A stretch of DNA of 64,000 nucleotides from Agromyces lapidis (lineage in GTDB: Bacteria > Actinomycetota > Actinomycetes > Actinomycetales > Microbacteriaceae), in NCBI RefSeq assembly GCF_009749405.1, contig NZ_WBIQ01000002.1:248001-312000 (forward strand), written 5' to 3'. Of the stretch, positions 1 to 8,077 are shown piece after piece; position 1 is the stretch's first letter; each line of letters begins with the position of its first letter. The translations under genes were made by a program, and so were the position numbers. A model generated the notes under the pieces. It was not told where the DNA came from. It worked only from the letters and a program-made list of their open reading frames with translations, and ran no database searches.

Positions 1-71
1 GTGGCGATGAGGCCGATGAGGACGATGTACCACCGTCGACCGGCCGCCCGCAGCAGTTCGCCGAGTTCCAC
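1..71 (-). CDS. N-terminus of a Wzz-like chain-length determinant (cut by window edge)
   Basis: Read leftward from a GTG at 71, the frame gives VELGELLRAAGRRWY followed by a hydrophobic start of a membrane helix, and it is still open at position 1. It closely parallels the N-terminus of the divergent gene at 158 (WDLVARLGRRWY, then a helix). This short cytosolic helix, Arg-Arg-Trp-Tyr and first membrane segment is typical of Wzz/capsular polysaccharide chain-length proteins. A G-rich stretch just before the GTG could serve as ribosome binding site. Only 23 codons are visible, so the family call rests on the paralogue next door. Confidence 0.5.
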   Translation of the reverse strand, partial: MELGELLRAAGRRWYIVLIGLIA

Positions 72-157
72 ACCACCCCCACGATTTCGTGTCGATGTAC
101 TGTTGAGTATATGAGGTGCCCTCATGTCGAGTGGAGCCCCGTCTCCGGGGGGCGACG

Positions 158-811
158 ATGACGGTGTGGGACCTCGTCGCGCGGCTCGGGCGGCGCTGGT
201 ACGTCCTCGTCGCCGGGGTGCTCCTGACGGGCCTGGCGCTGGTCGTCGTGCTCTCGGTGACGCCGACCTACTTCGCGCACGTGCATGTCGTCTTCGTTCC
301 GCCGGCCTCGAGCGAGCAGAACATCCTCGTCAGGCCCACGGATTCGCTCGTGAATCTCGCCGGGGTCGTCGCGCGGTCGGTCCAGTCCGGGGGCAGCGCC
401 CAGCCCGTCTCGGCCGAGGTGACGCTGCTCGGGGAGGGCGAGACCGAGGGCTTCCTCGTCAGGCAGCCCAACCGCGGCGGGCAGTGGCAGTACGAGTTCG
501 TCGAGCCGGTGATCGACGTTCAGGCCGTCGGGGCGACGCCGGACGAGGCGATGGCGAGCCTCGACCGGGCGCTCGCCGAGATCGACGCCGCGACCACCGA
601 GCTGCAGGACGCGCAGGGCGTGCCGGAGTCGGCGCGGGTCGTCACCACCCTGAATCCGTCGACGCCCCAGCTCGAGAGCCAGTCGGGGAGCCGGGTGAGA
701 GCGGTCACCGCGACCGTGCTGATCGGGGTCATCCTCACGCTCTCGGCCGCGGGACTCGGCGGGGCGGTGCCCCGCCGGCTCGGGGCGAAGTCGTCAGCCC
801 GGGGAGCCTGA
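158..811 (+). CDS. Wzz-like polysaccharide chain-length / capsule membrane protein
   Basis: The 217-residue protein has a short cytosolic N-terminus with GRRWY, a membrane helix at about residues 15-37, an extracytoplasmic domain of about 150 residues and a second helix near 180-200. That two-helix layout is the one of Wzz/YveK-type co-polymerases, which help set exopolysaccharide chain length. No kinase domain is attached. The ATG at 158 follows GGGGGGCGACG and matches the paralogue start at 71. An upstream ATG at 116 would add 14 unlikely residues. The 3' end overlaps the convergent glycosyltransferase gene by 18 bases. Family assignment comes from topology and context, not from a diagnostic catalytic motif. 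Confidence 0.65.
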   Translation: MTVWDLVARLGRRWYVLVAGVLLTGLALVVVLSVTPTYFAHVHVVFVPPASSEQNILVRPTDSLVNLAGVVARSVQSGGSAQPVSAEVTLLGEGETEGFLVRQPNRGGQWQYEFVEPVIDVQAVGATPDEAMASLDRALAEIDAATTELQDAQGVPESARVVTTLNPSTPQLESQSGSRVRAVTATVLIGVILTLSAAGLGGAVPRRLGAKSSARGA

Positions 812-1972
812 GTTCGCGGTGATGAGCGCCGCGAAGTCGTTCGCGCGCTCGGCCCAGCTCTGCGTACGCGCATAGGCGGTGCGCCGGGCGGCCGCCTCCG
901 GGTCGGGCGGCGCCTCGAGGGCTTCGACGGTCAGCTCGCCGAACGCGGCGGGGTCGGCTGCGATCCGCACGAGTCCGTCGGGGATCACGCGCGAGGCGGG
1001 CAGGTCGCTCACCACGGCGGGTCGTCCGGCCGCGAGGTACTCGAGGGTCTTCAGCGGATGGCTCGCCCGATTGAAGGCGCTGTCGGCGTACGGGGTCAGA
1101 CCGACGGAGATCCGCCGCAGATAGGACGGGAGGCGTTCGAACGGTTGCGGTCCGACCCACTGCACGTTCGGCCGTGCGAAGAGGGCCCCGACCCGCTCGA
1201 GGTCGAACGTGAGCTGCCGCGGACCGACGACGAGGAGCGACGCCCCCGCGTCGGCGACGGCCTCGAGCATCGCCAGGTCGATCCGATCGGAGAGATGTCC
1301 GACGAATCCCGCGATCGGCTCGGGGAGGACGACATCGGTGGCCGCCTCCGCCGTGTCGACCGCCGCGAACAGCTCGGTGTCGCAGCCGTTGCCGATCACC
1401 TCGACGGGCCGCCCCGGCGCCTCCCAGCGATTCGCGATGACGTCGGAGACGGCGACGACGACGTCGGCGAGTTCGAGCTGGCGCGCCTCCCGCCGGCGCA
1501 GCCACGATTCGGAGATGCGGAGGATCCCCGCCCCGGCCGTCCAGTCGTCGGTTCCGTAGAGGATGCGGAGATCGGCGGGGCACGCGCCGAACACGTCGTC
1601 GAGGGATGCCACGACGAAGGCGCGCGGGCGGGCGCCGAGCCGCGCGACGGCGTGGGCGATCGCGCGCCGCGTCGCCCATTCGCCGGCCTCCCGCAGGCCC
1701 GGCCGCGAGATCCCCGGAAGCGTGACGGGCGTCAGCCGGGCGAGGCCGGGGGCGAGTCGCCGCAGGCGCGGCCCGCCGCCCTCGCGCCGGAGCCCCGGCT
1801 TGCGCAGCGGCGTGAGCATCGACATCGGCGGGTCGACGAACAGCACGGGCATGAGGCGCGAGAGATGGATCGCGAGGTGCTTCTCCGACAGCCACGTGTC
1901 GTCCCAGGAGGTGCCGGAGGCGATGACGACCAGCCCGTCCCACGACTGGTCGTCGAGCCCGTCGCCGCTCAT
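794..1972 (-). CDS. GT-B glycosyltransferase (GT4-like)
   Basis: The 392-residue protein begins MSGDGLDDQSWDGLVVIASG and has the two-domain layout of GT-B enzymes: an N-terminal acceptor half, then a nucleotide-sugar half with AGFVGHLSDRIDL, VGPQPFERLPSYLRRISVGL and HPLKTLEYLAAGRPAVVSDL. The glutamate in the last motif is the usual donor-binding position. Such enzymes add a hexose to a growing polysaccharide or teichuronic chain. The start is fixed by an ATGA overlap with the upstream GT2 gene, so the two are probably translated together. Sugar specificity cannot be read from the sequence. Confidence 0.8.
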   Translation of the reverse strand: MSGDGLDDQSWDGLVVIASGTSWDDTWLSEKHLAIHLSRLMPVLFVDPPMSMLTPLRKPGLRREGGGPRLRRLAPGLARLTPVTLPGISRPGLREAGEWATRRAIAHAVARLGARPRAFVVASLDDVFGACPADLRILYGTDDWTAGAGILRISESWLRRREARQLELADVVVAVSDVIANRWEAPGRPVEVIGNGCDTELFAAVDTAEAATDVVLPEPIAGFVGHLSDRIDLAMLEAVADAGASLLVVGPRQLTFDLERVGALFARPNVQWVGPQPFERLPSYLRRISVGLTPYADSAFNRASHPLKTLEYLAAGRPAVVSDLPASRVIPDGLVRIAADPAAFGELTVEALEAPPDPEAAARRTAYARTQSWAERANDFAALITANSGSPG

Positions 1973-2820
1973 GCCGTCCGACTCGTGTCGTCGCGGAGCC
2001 ACTTCTCGCCCCCCGTACGGCGAACGCGTCGCTCGGCCGCGCGGGCCTCCACCGTCATCAGGAGGAACGCGGGCATCCGCAGCGCCATGCTCGGCTCGTG
2101 GGCGACGATCGCGAGCAGATCGCGCGGATGGGTTGCCGAGGAGGCGGGGGAGCGCCCGTCGCGCCGGAGCTCCCGCATACCCTGGATCGCCCGGATGCGG
2201 CGGCGGCGCAGGGCGCGCCAGGTGCGGGCGGGCCGGACGCGCGACTCGGCGCCGCCCGTGATGCTGCGCTCCGCCGGGGTGAACGCATCGGAGAAGGCGG
2301 CGTCGTCGGAGAGGTACCGCGGCAGTCGGGAGATGCGCGCGAACCCCGCCTCCGACACCGCGATCACCCCGCGTCCGAACAGCCCGGAGCGAACCTGCGG
2401 CAGGCGCTCCCAGATGTCGTAGTACCAGCGGGCCGGCGCGGAGACGCCGGTCCGGTCGAGGTGGAGCCGCGGCGAGGTCGCGAGCACCTCGCCGCGCCCG
2501 AGCGTCTCGACGAGCGCCCGGAGCCCGGCCGTGTCGATCGCGACGTCGGCGTCGACGAACACGATCGGGAAGGCATCGGCGCGGGCCGCCCCCACCTCGA
2601 GCGCGGCCGCCTTCGAGGCCTCGGGGATGCTGACGACCTCGACGCCGGGGAACGTCGCGGCGACCGCCGCGGTGTCGTCGGAGCATCCGTTGCAGACGAC
2701 GATCACCGCGAACTCGTCGTAATGCGCCTCGGCGAGCAGCGGTCGCAGCAGCCGGGGGAGCGACACCTCTTCGTCGTGTGCGGGGATCACCACGCTGCAC
2801 GATCGCTCACGCGGAACCAT
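1969..2820 (-). CDS. GT2 family glycosyltransferase
   Basis: The 283-residue protein opens with SVVIPAHDEE, followed by VIVVCNGCSDDT and FPIVFVDADVAID, which are the nucleotide-binding strand and the DxD metal site of GT-A family 2 enzymes. It then has ARWYYDIWERLPQ and a region where the acceptor loop is expected. No membrane segment is obvious, so it should act on the cytosolic face on a lipid-linked sugar. It is the first gene of a two-gene minus-strand unit and is divergent from the GT4 gene at 2922 across about 100 bases. Donor and acceptor are unknown. Confidence 0.8.
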   Translation of the reverse strand: MVPRERSCSVVIPAHDEEVSLPRLLRPLLAEAHYDEFAVIVVCNGCSDDTAAVAATFPGVEVVSIPEASKAAALEVGAARADAFPIVFVDADVAIDTAGLRALVETLGRGEVLATSPRLHLDRTGVSAPARWYYDIWERLPQVRSGLFGRGVIAVSEAGFARISRLPRYLSDDAAFSDAFTPAERSITGGAESRVRPARTWRALRRRRIRAIQGMRELRRDGRSPASSATHPRDLLAIVAHEPSMALRMPAFLLMTVEARAAERRVRRTGGEKWLRDDTSRTA

Positions 2821-2921
2821 GTGGGGACTCCTCCCGCAAACGGTGGGGTACAGAGTACACTAACGACCGCGTCCGGGGCAGTGGTTCCGGCCTTCGGCCG
2901 CCGGGCTGGAGGGCGGAGGCC

Positions 2922-4103
2922 ATGACCGTCTCGGGGACGAGCGCAGCACCGCTCCGGGTGCTCTACAGCTTCCCCCATGCGATCGGCGCCCCCGGCATCG
3001 GCACCACTGCGCTGCAGCAGGTCGTGGCGCTCCGCCGTGCCGGCGCCGTCGTGGTCGTCGTGTGCGCCTCGGTGGCGCCGGGCGTCGCGCTCGAAGACAC
3101 GATCACGACGCTCGTCATCGCGGGACGTCGGATCCCGCACAGGGCATTCGGGCGCATCGACGACGCCCTCGCCTTCCATGATCGGCGCGTCGCCCGGATG
3201 TTGCGGGGCGGGGGCTTCGACGTGGTGCACACGTGGCCGAGCGGGGCGCTCCGCACCTTGCTGGCGGCGCAGTCCACCGGCGTCCTCGGCACCCGCGAGT
3301 CGCCGAACACGCACACCGCGCACGCGTACGCCGTCGCGCGGGACGAGGCCCTCCGGGTCGGATCGCCTTCGGTACGCGGCCAGTCGCATCATCCGAACCC
3401 CCGTCGCCTCGCCCGGGAGGAGGCGGAGTTCCGTGCGGCACGGCTCATCCTCGTGCCGTCCGAGCGGGTGTCCGAGACCTTCGTCGAAGCCGGTGTCGAC
3501 GAGGCGAAGCTCGCGCGCCATCGGTACGGCTTCGACCCGGCCGTGTTCCATCCGATCGGCCGTACGGATGACGGATCGCGGCCGTTCACCGCGGTGTTCG
3601 CCGGTTCGGCGGAGCCGAGGAAGGGGCTGCACTACGCGCTCGAGGCCTGGCGGCGATCCGGCATCGGCGCCGACGGGCGGTTCCGCATCCTCGGCCGGTT
3701 CGCCCCGGGCTACCGCGAGCGGCTCGGGTCGCTGCTCGAGCAGCCGGGGGTGGAGGTCGCCGGCTTCAGCGACGACCTCGCGGGCGAGTTCCGCGCCGCG
3801 GACGTGCTGGTGCTCCCCTCCGTCGAGGAGGGGAGCGCGCTCGTCGGCTACGAGGCGCAGGCGTGCGGCTGCGTCCCGCTGCTCTCGCGATCGGCGGGCG
3901 GGCAGTTCCGCCCCGGCCTCGACGGCTTCCTCCACGAGGACCGCGATGCGGAGACGCTCGCCGAGCAGCTTCGGCTCCTGCACGGGGACCCGGGCACACT
4001 GCGACGGATGCGCGAGAGCTGCCTCGACGGCGCGGCCGCATTGACCTGGGATGCCGCGGGGGTGCGCATGCTCGAGATCTTCTCGGCAGCGCTCGGTCGC
4101 TGA
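2922..4103 (+). CDS. GT4 family glycosyltransferase
   Basis: The ATG at 2922 follows GGAGGC closely, which decides the start over an in-frame ATG at 2778. The 393-residue product has an N-terminal Rossmann half (VLYSFPHAIGAPGIGTTALQQ) and a GT4 donor half with VFAGSAEPRKGLHYALEAW and EEGSALVGYEAQACGCVPL, the E-x7-E motif that binds nucleotide-sugar phosphates in this family. It is a retaining cytosolic transferase by family. Its place among other transferases argues for extending a polysaccharide repeat unit. Confidence 0.82.
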   Translation: MTVSGTSAAPLRVLYSFPHAIGAPGIGTTALQQVVALRRAGAVVVVVCASVAPGVALEDTITTLVIAGRRIPHRAFGRIDDALAFHDRRVARMLRGGGFDVVHTWPSGALRTLLAAQSTGVLGTRESPNTHTAHAYAVARDEALRVGSPSVRGQSHHPNPRRLAREEAEFRAARLILVPSERVSETFVEAGVDEAKLARHRYGFDPAVFHPIGRTDDGSRPFTAVFAGSAEPRKGLHYALEAWRRSGIGADGRFRILGRFAPGYRERLGSLLEQPGVEVAGFSDDLAGEFRAADVLVLPSVEEGSALVGYEAQACGCVPLLSRSAGGQFRPGLDGFLHEDRDAETLAEQLRLLHGDPGTLRRMRESCLDGAAALTWDAAGVRMLEIFSAALGR

Positions 4104-4106
4104 GCG

Positions 4107-5312
4107 TCAGGCGTTCGGGCCGTCGTCCGCCGCCGCGGCGGTGCCGCGACGCGACTCGCGCTGTCGCCGTGCCCACGCGGTACCGCCGAGCAGGCGGTAC
4201 GCGGCCGCACGGCCGGAGTTGGCGAGCGTGAGTACGGCACCGACCGCAAGAGCTCGCGGCCGGGCGGCGAGCAGCACGACGTCGCGCTGCTCGACCCCGC
4301 GATCGGCGTAGTCGCGCTTGTACTCGGCGTCGCCGTGGCCGAAGTCGATGGTCCGCACCTCGGGGTCGCGGCAGAGCTCGTCGAACAGGGCGTGCAGCAC
4401 GACGGTGCCGACCCGCTCCTTGGCGTACGCGCGGTCGAACGCCGTCGTGTCGACCGAGTACGTGCCCGCGTAGACGTTGCCCCACCAGAATGCGACGGGT
4501 CGGTCGTGAAGGTAGAGCATCCGGACCCTCGCCCAGCCCCGGTCGACGGCGAGCGCAGTGCGGGCCTCGGCGAGCGGCGTCCGCCGGACGCCGACGCCCA
4601 TCGCGCGCTGGTACGACGCCGCGGCGACCGTCTCGACGTCGGCCCAGAGCAGCTCGACGTCGCCCTCCTCGAGCCGTTCGAGGCGGACCTCGTCGTCGTA
4701 GCGGCGACGGAGCCGGCGCTCCTTGTAGCGGGCGTCCTTCGGCGTGCCCTCCGAACGACGGCGCAGGAGCTCATCGGGGTCGGCCGGAAGCTCGGCGAGC
4801 CAGCGGGTCGCCCGCGGCAGCGCGTGAACTCGGGTGAAAGGGGTCGAGACGGCGCGTGCCGCCGCATCGGCGGGCCCGTCGCAGCTCAGCTTCTGGAGGA
4901 GCACGGCGTCCGCGGCGCCGCTGGCGAGCGTGCCTCGGAGCGCCCGCACGACCGTCTCGTGATCGGCGGCGGATCGGGCCCCGAGAATCCCGTCGAACGA
5001 GACGACGATCGTGCGGAGCCCGAGGTCGGCGATGGTCCGGCTGCCGGCGCTGACGCGGAACCGGTGGCGCTCGAGGCGGGCGACGACCATGAGGGGCGGG
5101 TCGGGTTCGCGCTCGATGATCAGCACATGCGGCGTGGTGCCTGGGACTCGGGCGGCGAGGAGGAGCCAGTCGAGATCGGCATCGAGGTTCTCGGCGTGCA
5201 GTGTTTCCCAGATCGGGCGGAGCGACTCGACCCCCTCGGGCGTGGTCGCGGACCGCAGGCGGGTGGCGGCGGCCTGCGGCGACGTCGGGCGTGAGGCTGT
5301 CGGCCGCACCAT
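4107..5312 (-). CDS. GNAT-fold acyltransferase, FemAB/CelD-like
   Basis: The 401-residue protein carries the signature of the acetyltransf_6 / CelD-BcsL group in its C-terminal half: a basic stretch KDARYKERRLRRRYDDE, then LLWADVETVAAASYQRAMG, LYLHDRPVAFWWGNVYAGTY and TIDFGHGDAEYKRDYADRG. These proteins are linked to polysaccharide decoration or to transfer from aminoacyl or acyl donors. The ATG at 5312 was preferred because upstream codons are low-complexity Arg/Pro. The gene ends four bases from the convergent GT4 gene. Substrate is unknown. Confidence 0.72.
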   Translation of the reverse strand: MVRPTASRPTSPQAAATRLRSATTPEGVESLRPIWETLHAENLDADLDWLLLAARVPGTTPHVLIIEREPDPPLMVVARLERHRFRVSAGSRTIADLGLRTIVVSFDGILGARSAADHETVVRALRGTLASGAADAVLLQKLSCDGPADAAARAVSTPFTRVHALPRATRWLAELPADPDELLRRRSEGTPKDARYKERRLRRRYDDEVRLERLEEGDVELLWADVETVAAASYQRAMGVGVRRTPLAEARTALAVDRGWARVRMLYLHDRPVAFWWGNVYAGTYSVDTTAFDRAYAKERVGTVVLHALFDELCRDPEVRTIDFGHGDAEYKRDYADRGVEQRDVVLLAARPRALAVGAVLTLANSGRAAAYRLLGGTAWARRQRESRRGTAAAADDGPNA

Positions 5313-5392
5313 GAGCCCGACTATACTTGCCCTGCCTTTCCGCGGCGAGCGGCCCCGGCGCGCGATCCGCGGCATCCGATGCATCAGGGGGC

Positions 5393-6331
5393 ATGATGGC
5401 GCGCAGCGCACGGATCGGGGTCGTGGCCGTCACCTGGAACTGCGCCGACGACATCCCGGGGCTCGTCGAGTCGCTCGTCGCGTCGCGCGTCGCGGACGCG
5501 GTGATCGACGTCGTTGTCGTCGACAACGATTCGAGCGACGACACGCTCGATCGGGTGCGTGCCGGAGCCCCGTCGTTCGCGATCGTGCAGCTCGGACGCG
5601 ACGCCGGCTACGCGGCGGGTGCCAACGCCGGCATGGCCGCCCTCGGTGAGTGCGACGCATACCTCATCCTGAATCCCGACATCCGGTTCCGGCCGGATGC
5701 GATCGAGGCGCTCTGGACCCAGATGCGCGACTCGGGTGCGGGCATTACGGTCCCGCTGCTCACGGACGGTGACGGCCGGGTGAGGCACTCACTGCGACGT
5801 GAGCCGACGATCGCGCGGGCGTGGGGCGAGGCACTGCTCGGCGGCGCACGGGCGTCTCGCGTCGCGGCCCTCGGAGAGGTGGTCTCGGATGCATCGGCCT
5901 ACACCGGCGCCAGCCGCGCGGATTGGGCGACCGGGGCGATCATGCTCATCTCGGAGGAATGCCGAGCGGCCGTCGGCCCGTGGGACGAGTCGTACTTCTT
6001 CTACTCGGAGGAGACGGACTTCGCACTCCGCGCGCGGGATCTCGGGTACGCGTTGGTGCTCGCGCCGGATGCCGTCGCGATGCACGACGAGGGCGAGTCT
6101 CACGAGTCGCCCTCGTTGTATGCCCGCTTGAGCATCAACCGCGTGAAACTGTACCGCTCCCGGCATGGAGGTCTCGCGACCACGTTCTTCTCGTGGGGCG
6201 TCGGGGCCGGGCTGGCGCTCCGCGCCCGGCGGCCGACCCACCGGGCGGCGCTGCGCGCCCTGCTCGGAGTCGAGGGCATCGCCGAGGAGCCGGCGCCGCC
6301 GTCCTCGATCGGCGAGCGCGCCGCTGAGTGA
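5393..6331 (+). CDS. GT2 family glycosyltransferase (rhamnosyltransferase-like)
   Basis: The 312-residue protein has VAVTWNCADDIPGLVESL, VVVDNDSSDDTLDRV, the glycine-rich GRDAGYAAGANAGMAAL and YLILNPDIRFRPDA, the standard donor-binding and DxD region of WbbL-type GT2 enzymes. SYFFYSEETDFALRARDLGY is the typical ED acid/base region. The C-terminus (to 312) is short and lacks a membrane anchor. Two adjacent ATGs exist at 5393 and 5396, and the first follows a CAGGGGG stretch. A strong inverted repeat sits immediately after the stop. Confidence 0.83.
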   Translation: MMARSARIGVVAVTWNCADDIPGLVESLVASRVADAVIDVVVVDNDSSDDTLDRVRAGAPSFAIVQLGRDAGYAAGANAGMAALGECDAYLILNPDIRFRPDAIEALWTQMRDSGAGITVPLLTDGDGRVRHSLRREPTIARAWGEALLGGARASRVAALGEVVSDASAYTGASRADWATGAIMLISEECRAAVGPWDESYFFYSEETDFALRARDLGYALVLAPDAVAMHDEGESHESPSLYARLSINRVKLYRSRHGGLATTFFSWGVGAGLALRARRPTHRAALRALLGVEGIAEEPAPPSSIGERAAE

Positions 6332-6368
6332 CGGGAGGCCGCCCGCCGGCACGGCGGACGGCCTCCCG
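6332..6368. terminator. Perfect 10-bp stem-loop between convergent genes
   Basis: CGGGAGGCCG at 6332-6341 pairs exactly with CGGCCTCCCG at 6359-6368 around a 17-base loop. It follows the GT2 stop at 6331 and precedes the stop of the convergent beta-helix gene at 6384, so it can end both transcripts. There is no U-tract, as is common in high-GC actinobacteria. Confidence 0.65.
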
Positions 6369-6383
6369 GAGTCGGCTGGGGAC

Positions 6384-7943
6384 TCAGCCTCGGATGGTGC
6401 CACCCGCGGTGACACCGTCGGAGGTGTACGCGTTACCCGACCAGGCGGTACCTCCACCGACGTGCGCGTGGGTGCCGTAGTAGCCGACCTTCGACGAGAA
6501 CTTCGTCCAGAAGAGGTTGTTCCGGATGGTCGTGCCGTCACCGCCGCCGTACAGCGTGTAGTTGCCGCCGGCGAGCAGGTTGTGCTCGGCCACGAGCCCG
6601 GGCGAGGAGGCCGGCAGGCCGAGCGCGGCGGTCATACCGCTCGAGCCCGCATTCGTGATCCACATCTCGACCGTGTTGTCGGCGATCCTCGCGGGACCGC
6701 TGATGCGGTCCCCGGGGTAGTGGAGCGCGTCGTAGTGCACGCCGTCGGTGCGGACCACGAAGTCGTGGATCCAGTTGCCGATGACCCGGGCGCCCTCGCC
6801 GTACAGGCTGATGCCGTCGCCGGCGATCCAGCTCACGTCGTTGCGGCTGAACTCGACGTCGTCGCCGACCAGCTTCACGCCGCTCGCCGGGGACTTCCAC
6901 CAGTCGGTCCCGGAGGTGCCGCGGATGATGTTGTCGACGATCTTCGCGCGGTCGCCGGTCACGTGGATCGCGGCCTGGTCCCAGGACACGTCGGTCGCAC
7001 CTGCGATGAGGTTGCCCTGGATCGTGACGTCGTCGGCCTCGATGCGCAGCCCGGCGGGGATCACCTTCCCGGTGATGACGGTACCCGCCTTCGTGATCGT
7101 CATCGGCCCGGTGTACGCGTCGCGGGGGGTGAACCCGGCCGCGGCGGGGCCGGTGTTCGACGAGCCGGCGAATGCCGAGGAGCCGCCGGTCGGCGGCGTC
7201 GGCGTGGGCGTCGGCGTGGGCGTCGGCGTGGGCGTCGGCGTCGGCGTGGGCGTGGGAGTCGGCGTGGGGGTGGGGGTGGGGGTCGGCGTCGGCGTCGGCT
7301 TGACGGCCTGGTCGGGCCGGAAGACCACGTCGACCAAGTACGTGCTCGAGCGCCAGTTCTTCGTGGGGAATGAACCCGCACCGCCGTAGGCGTAGACGCC
7401 GCCCGCTCCCGCGCCGACGGTGGTGAGGGAGGCCGAGGTCGTCGTCGTCGTCACGTCGAGCTTCGTCGCATACCGGCCGTTGGGTGCGTGGTAGGACGCG
7501 ACGTACTGCCGGCCGGCGGTCACCGTGACGGGCTTGTCGAAGTACACGGTCTGCCAGCCGGTCACCCCCTCGTTGGTGAAGGTCGCCTTGGCGAGCCGCT
7601 TGCCCGACGCGCTCCAGAGGCTGCCGACATGGGTGCCGGTGTTGGTGCTCGTCTTCCAGTAACGCACGCCGAGCACGGCGCCGTCCCGGCTCGCCCGGAA
7701 GGTCGTGCCGAGCTCGACGGACGCGCGGTCGGCATCGATGGACACTCCGCGGGGCGATGCCGTGCCGTAGAGGCTCTCGGCGGTCGTCAGGGTGCCGGCG
7801 GACGGCAGTCCGGCGACGGAGTCGACGGTCGGCGCAGCGGCGATCGCGGCGGTCGCGGATCCGCCGACGGCGATGCCGAACGCCAGGATGAGGGCGGCGG
7901 TCGCCGAGGTGCGAGGTCGATGAATCGAAGAGGGATGGGGCAA
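6384..7943 (-). CDS. Exported DUF4082 plus parallel beta-helix protein
   Basis: The 519-residue protein starts at TTG 7943, with AGGAG at 7953-7957 nine bases upstream. A signal peptide (residues about 14-36) is followed by a DUF4082-type domain (about 55-205; GVRYWKTSTNTGTHVGSLW). A (Thr-Pro)n linker comes next, then a right-handed beta-helix of short turns rich in N, D and G (AIHVTGDRAKIVDNIIRGTS, ADNTVEMWITNAGSSG). Beta-helix domains of this sort occur in polysaccharide lyases and hydrolases and in adhesins. No catalytic set is recognisable by eye. It lies inside the polysaccharide locus, so it may bind or trim the exported glycan. Confidence 0.75.
   Translation of the reverse strand: MPHPSSIHRPRTSATAALILAFGIAVGGSATAAIAAAPTVDSVAGLPSAGTLTTAESLYGTASPRGVSIDADRASVELGTTFRASRDGAVLGVRYWKTSTNTGTHVGSLWSASGKRLAKATFTNEGVTGWQTVYFDKPVTVTAGRQYVASYHAPNGRYATKLDVTTTTTSASLTTVGAGAGGVYAYGGAGSFPTKNWRSSTYLVDVVFRPDQAVKPTPTPTPTPTPTPTPTPTPTPTPTPTPTPTPTPTPPTGGSSAFAGSSNTGPAAAGFTPRDAYTGPMTITKAGTVITGKVIPAGLRIEADDVTIQGNLIAGATDVSWDQAAIHVTGDRAKIVDNIIRGTSGTDWWKSPASGVKLVGDDVEFSRNDVSWIAGDGISLYGEGARVIGNWIHDFVVRTDGVHYDALHYPGDRISGPARIADNTVEMWITNAGSSGMTAALGLPASSPGLVAEHNLLAGGNYTLYGGGDGTTIRNNLFWTKFSSKVGYYGTHAHVGGGTAWSGNAYTSDGVTAGGTIRG
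7197..7299 (-). repeat. Hexamer/12-mer repeat encoding the Thr-Pro linker
   Basis: About 100 bases consist of GGCGTC and GGCGTG units (12-mer GGCGTGGGCGTC in places, GGGGGT variants near 7270). On the minus strand these encode alternating Pro and Thr. The exact 12-mers could slip during replication, changing linker length by whole Thr-Pro pairs without frameshift. Confidence 0.85.
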
Positions 7944-8077
7944 AACGTGGTTCTCCTGTGCAATGCATGGACGATGGTCTGTCCGGAAGCAGCTCGTACC
8001 GGTAGGGCGGAAGGGCCGAGCCGCCAGACCACCCTTTCAGGGGGGTCGGACGACCGCAACATGAATTGAGGATTCTT

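Noticed and set aside
116-157. Upstream start for the Wzz-like gene
   Set aside because: The extra 14 residues are not hydrophobic or conserved, and the ATG at 158 has the better ribosome site and matches its paralogue.
7197-7299. CRISPR-like repeat array
   Set aside because: Units are 6-12 bp without spacers and lie in frame inside a protein linker.
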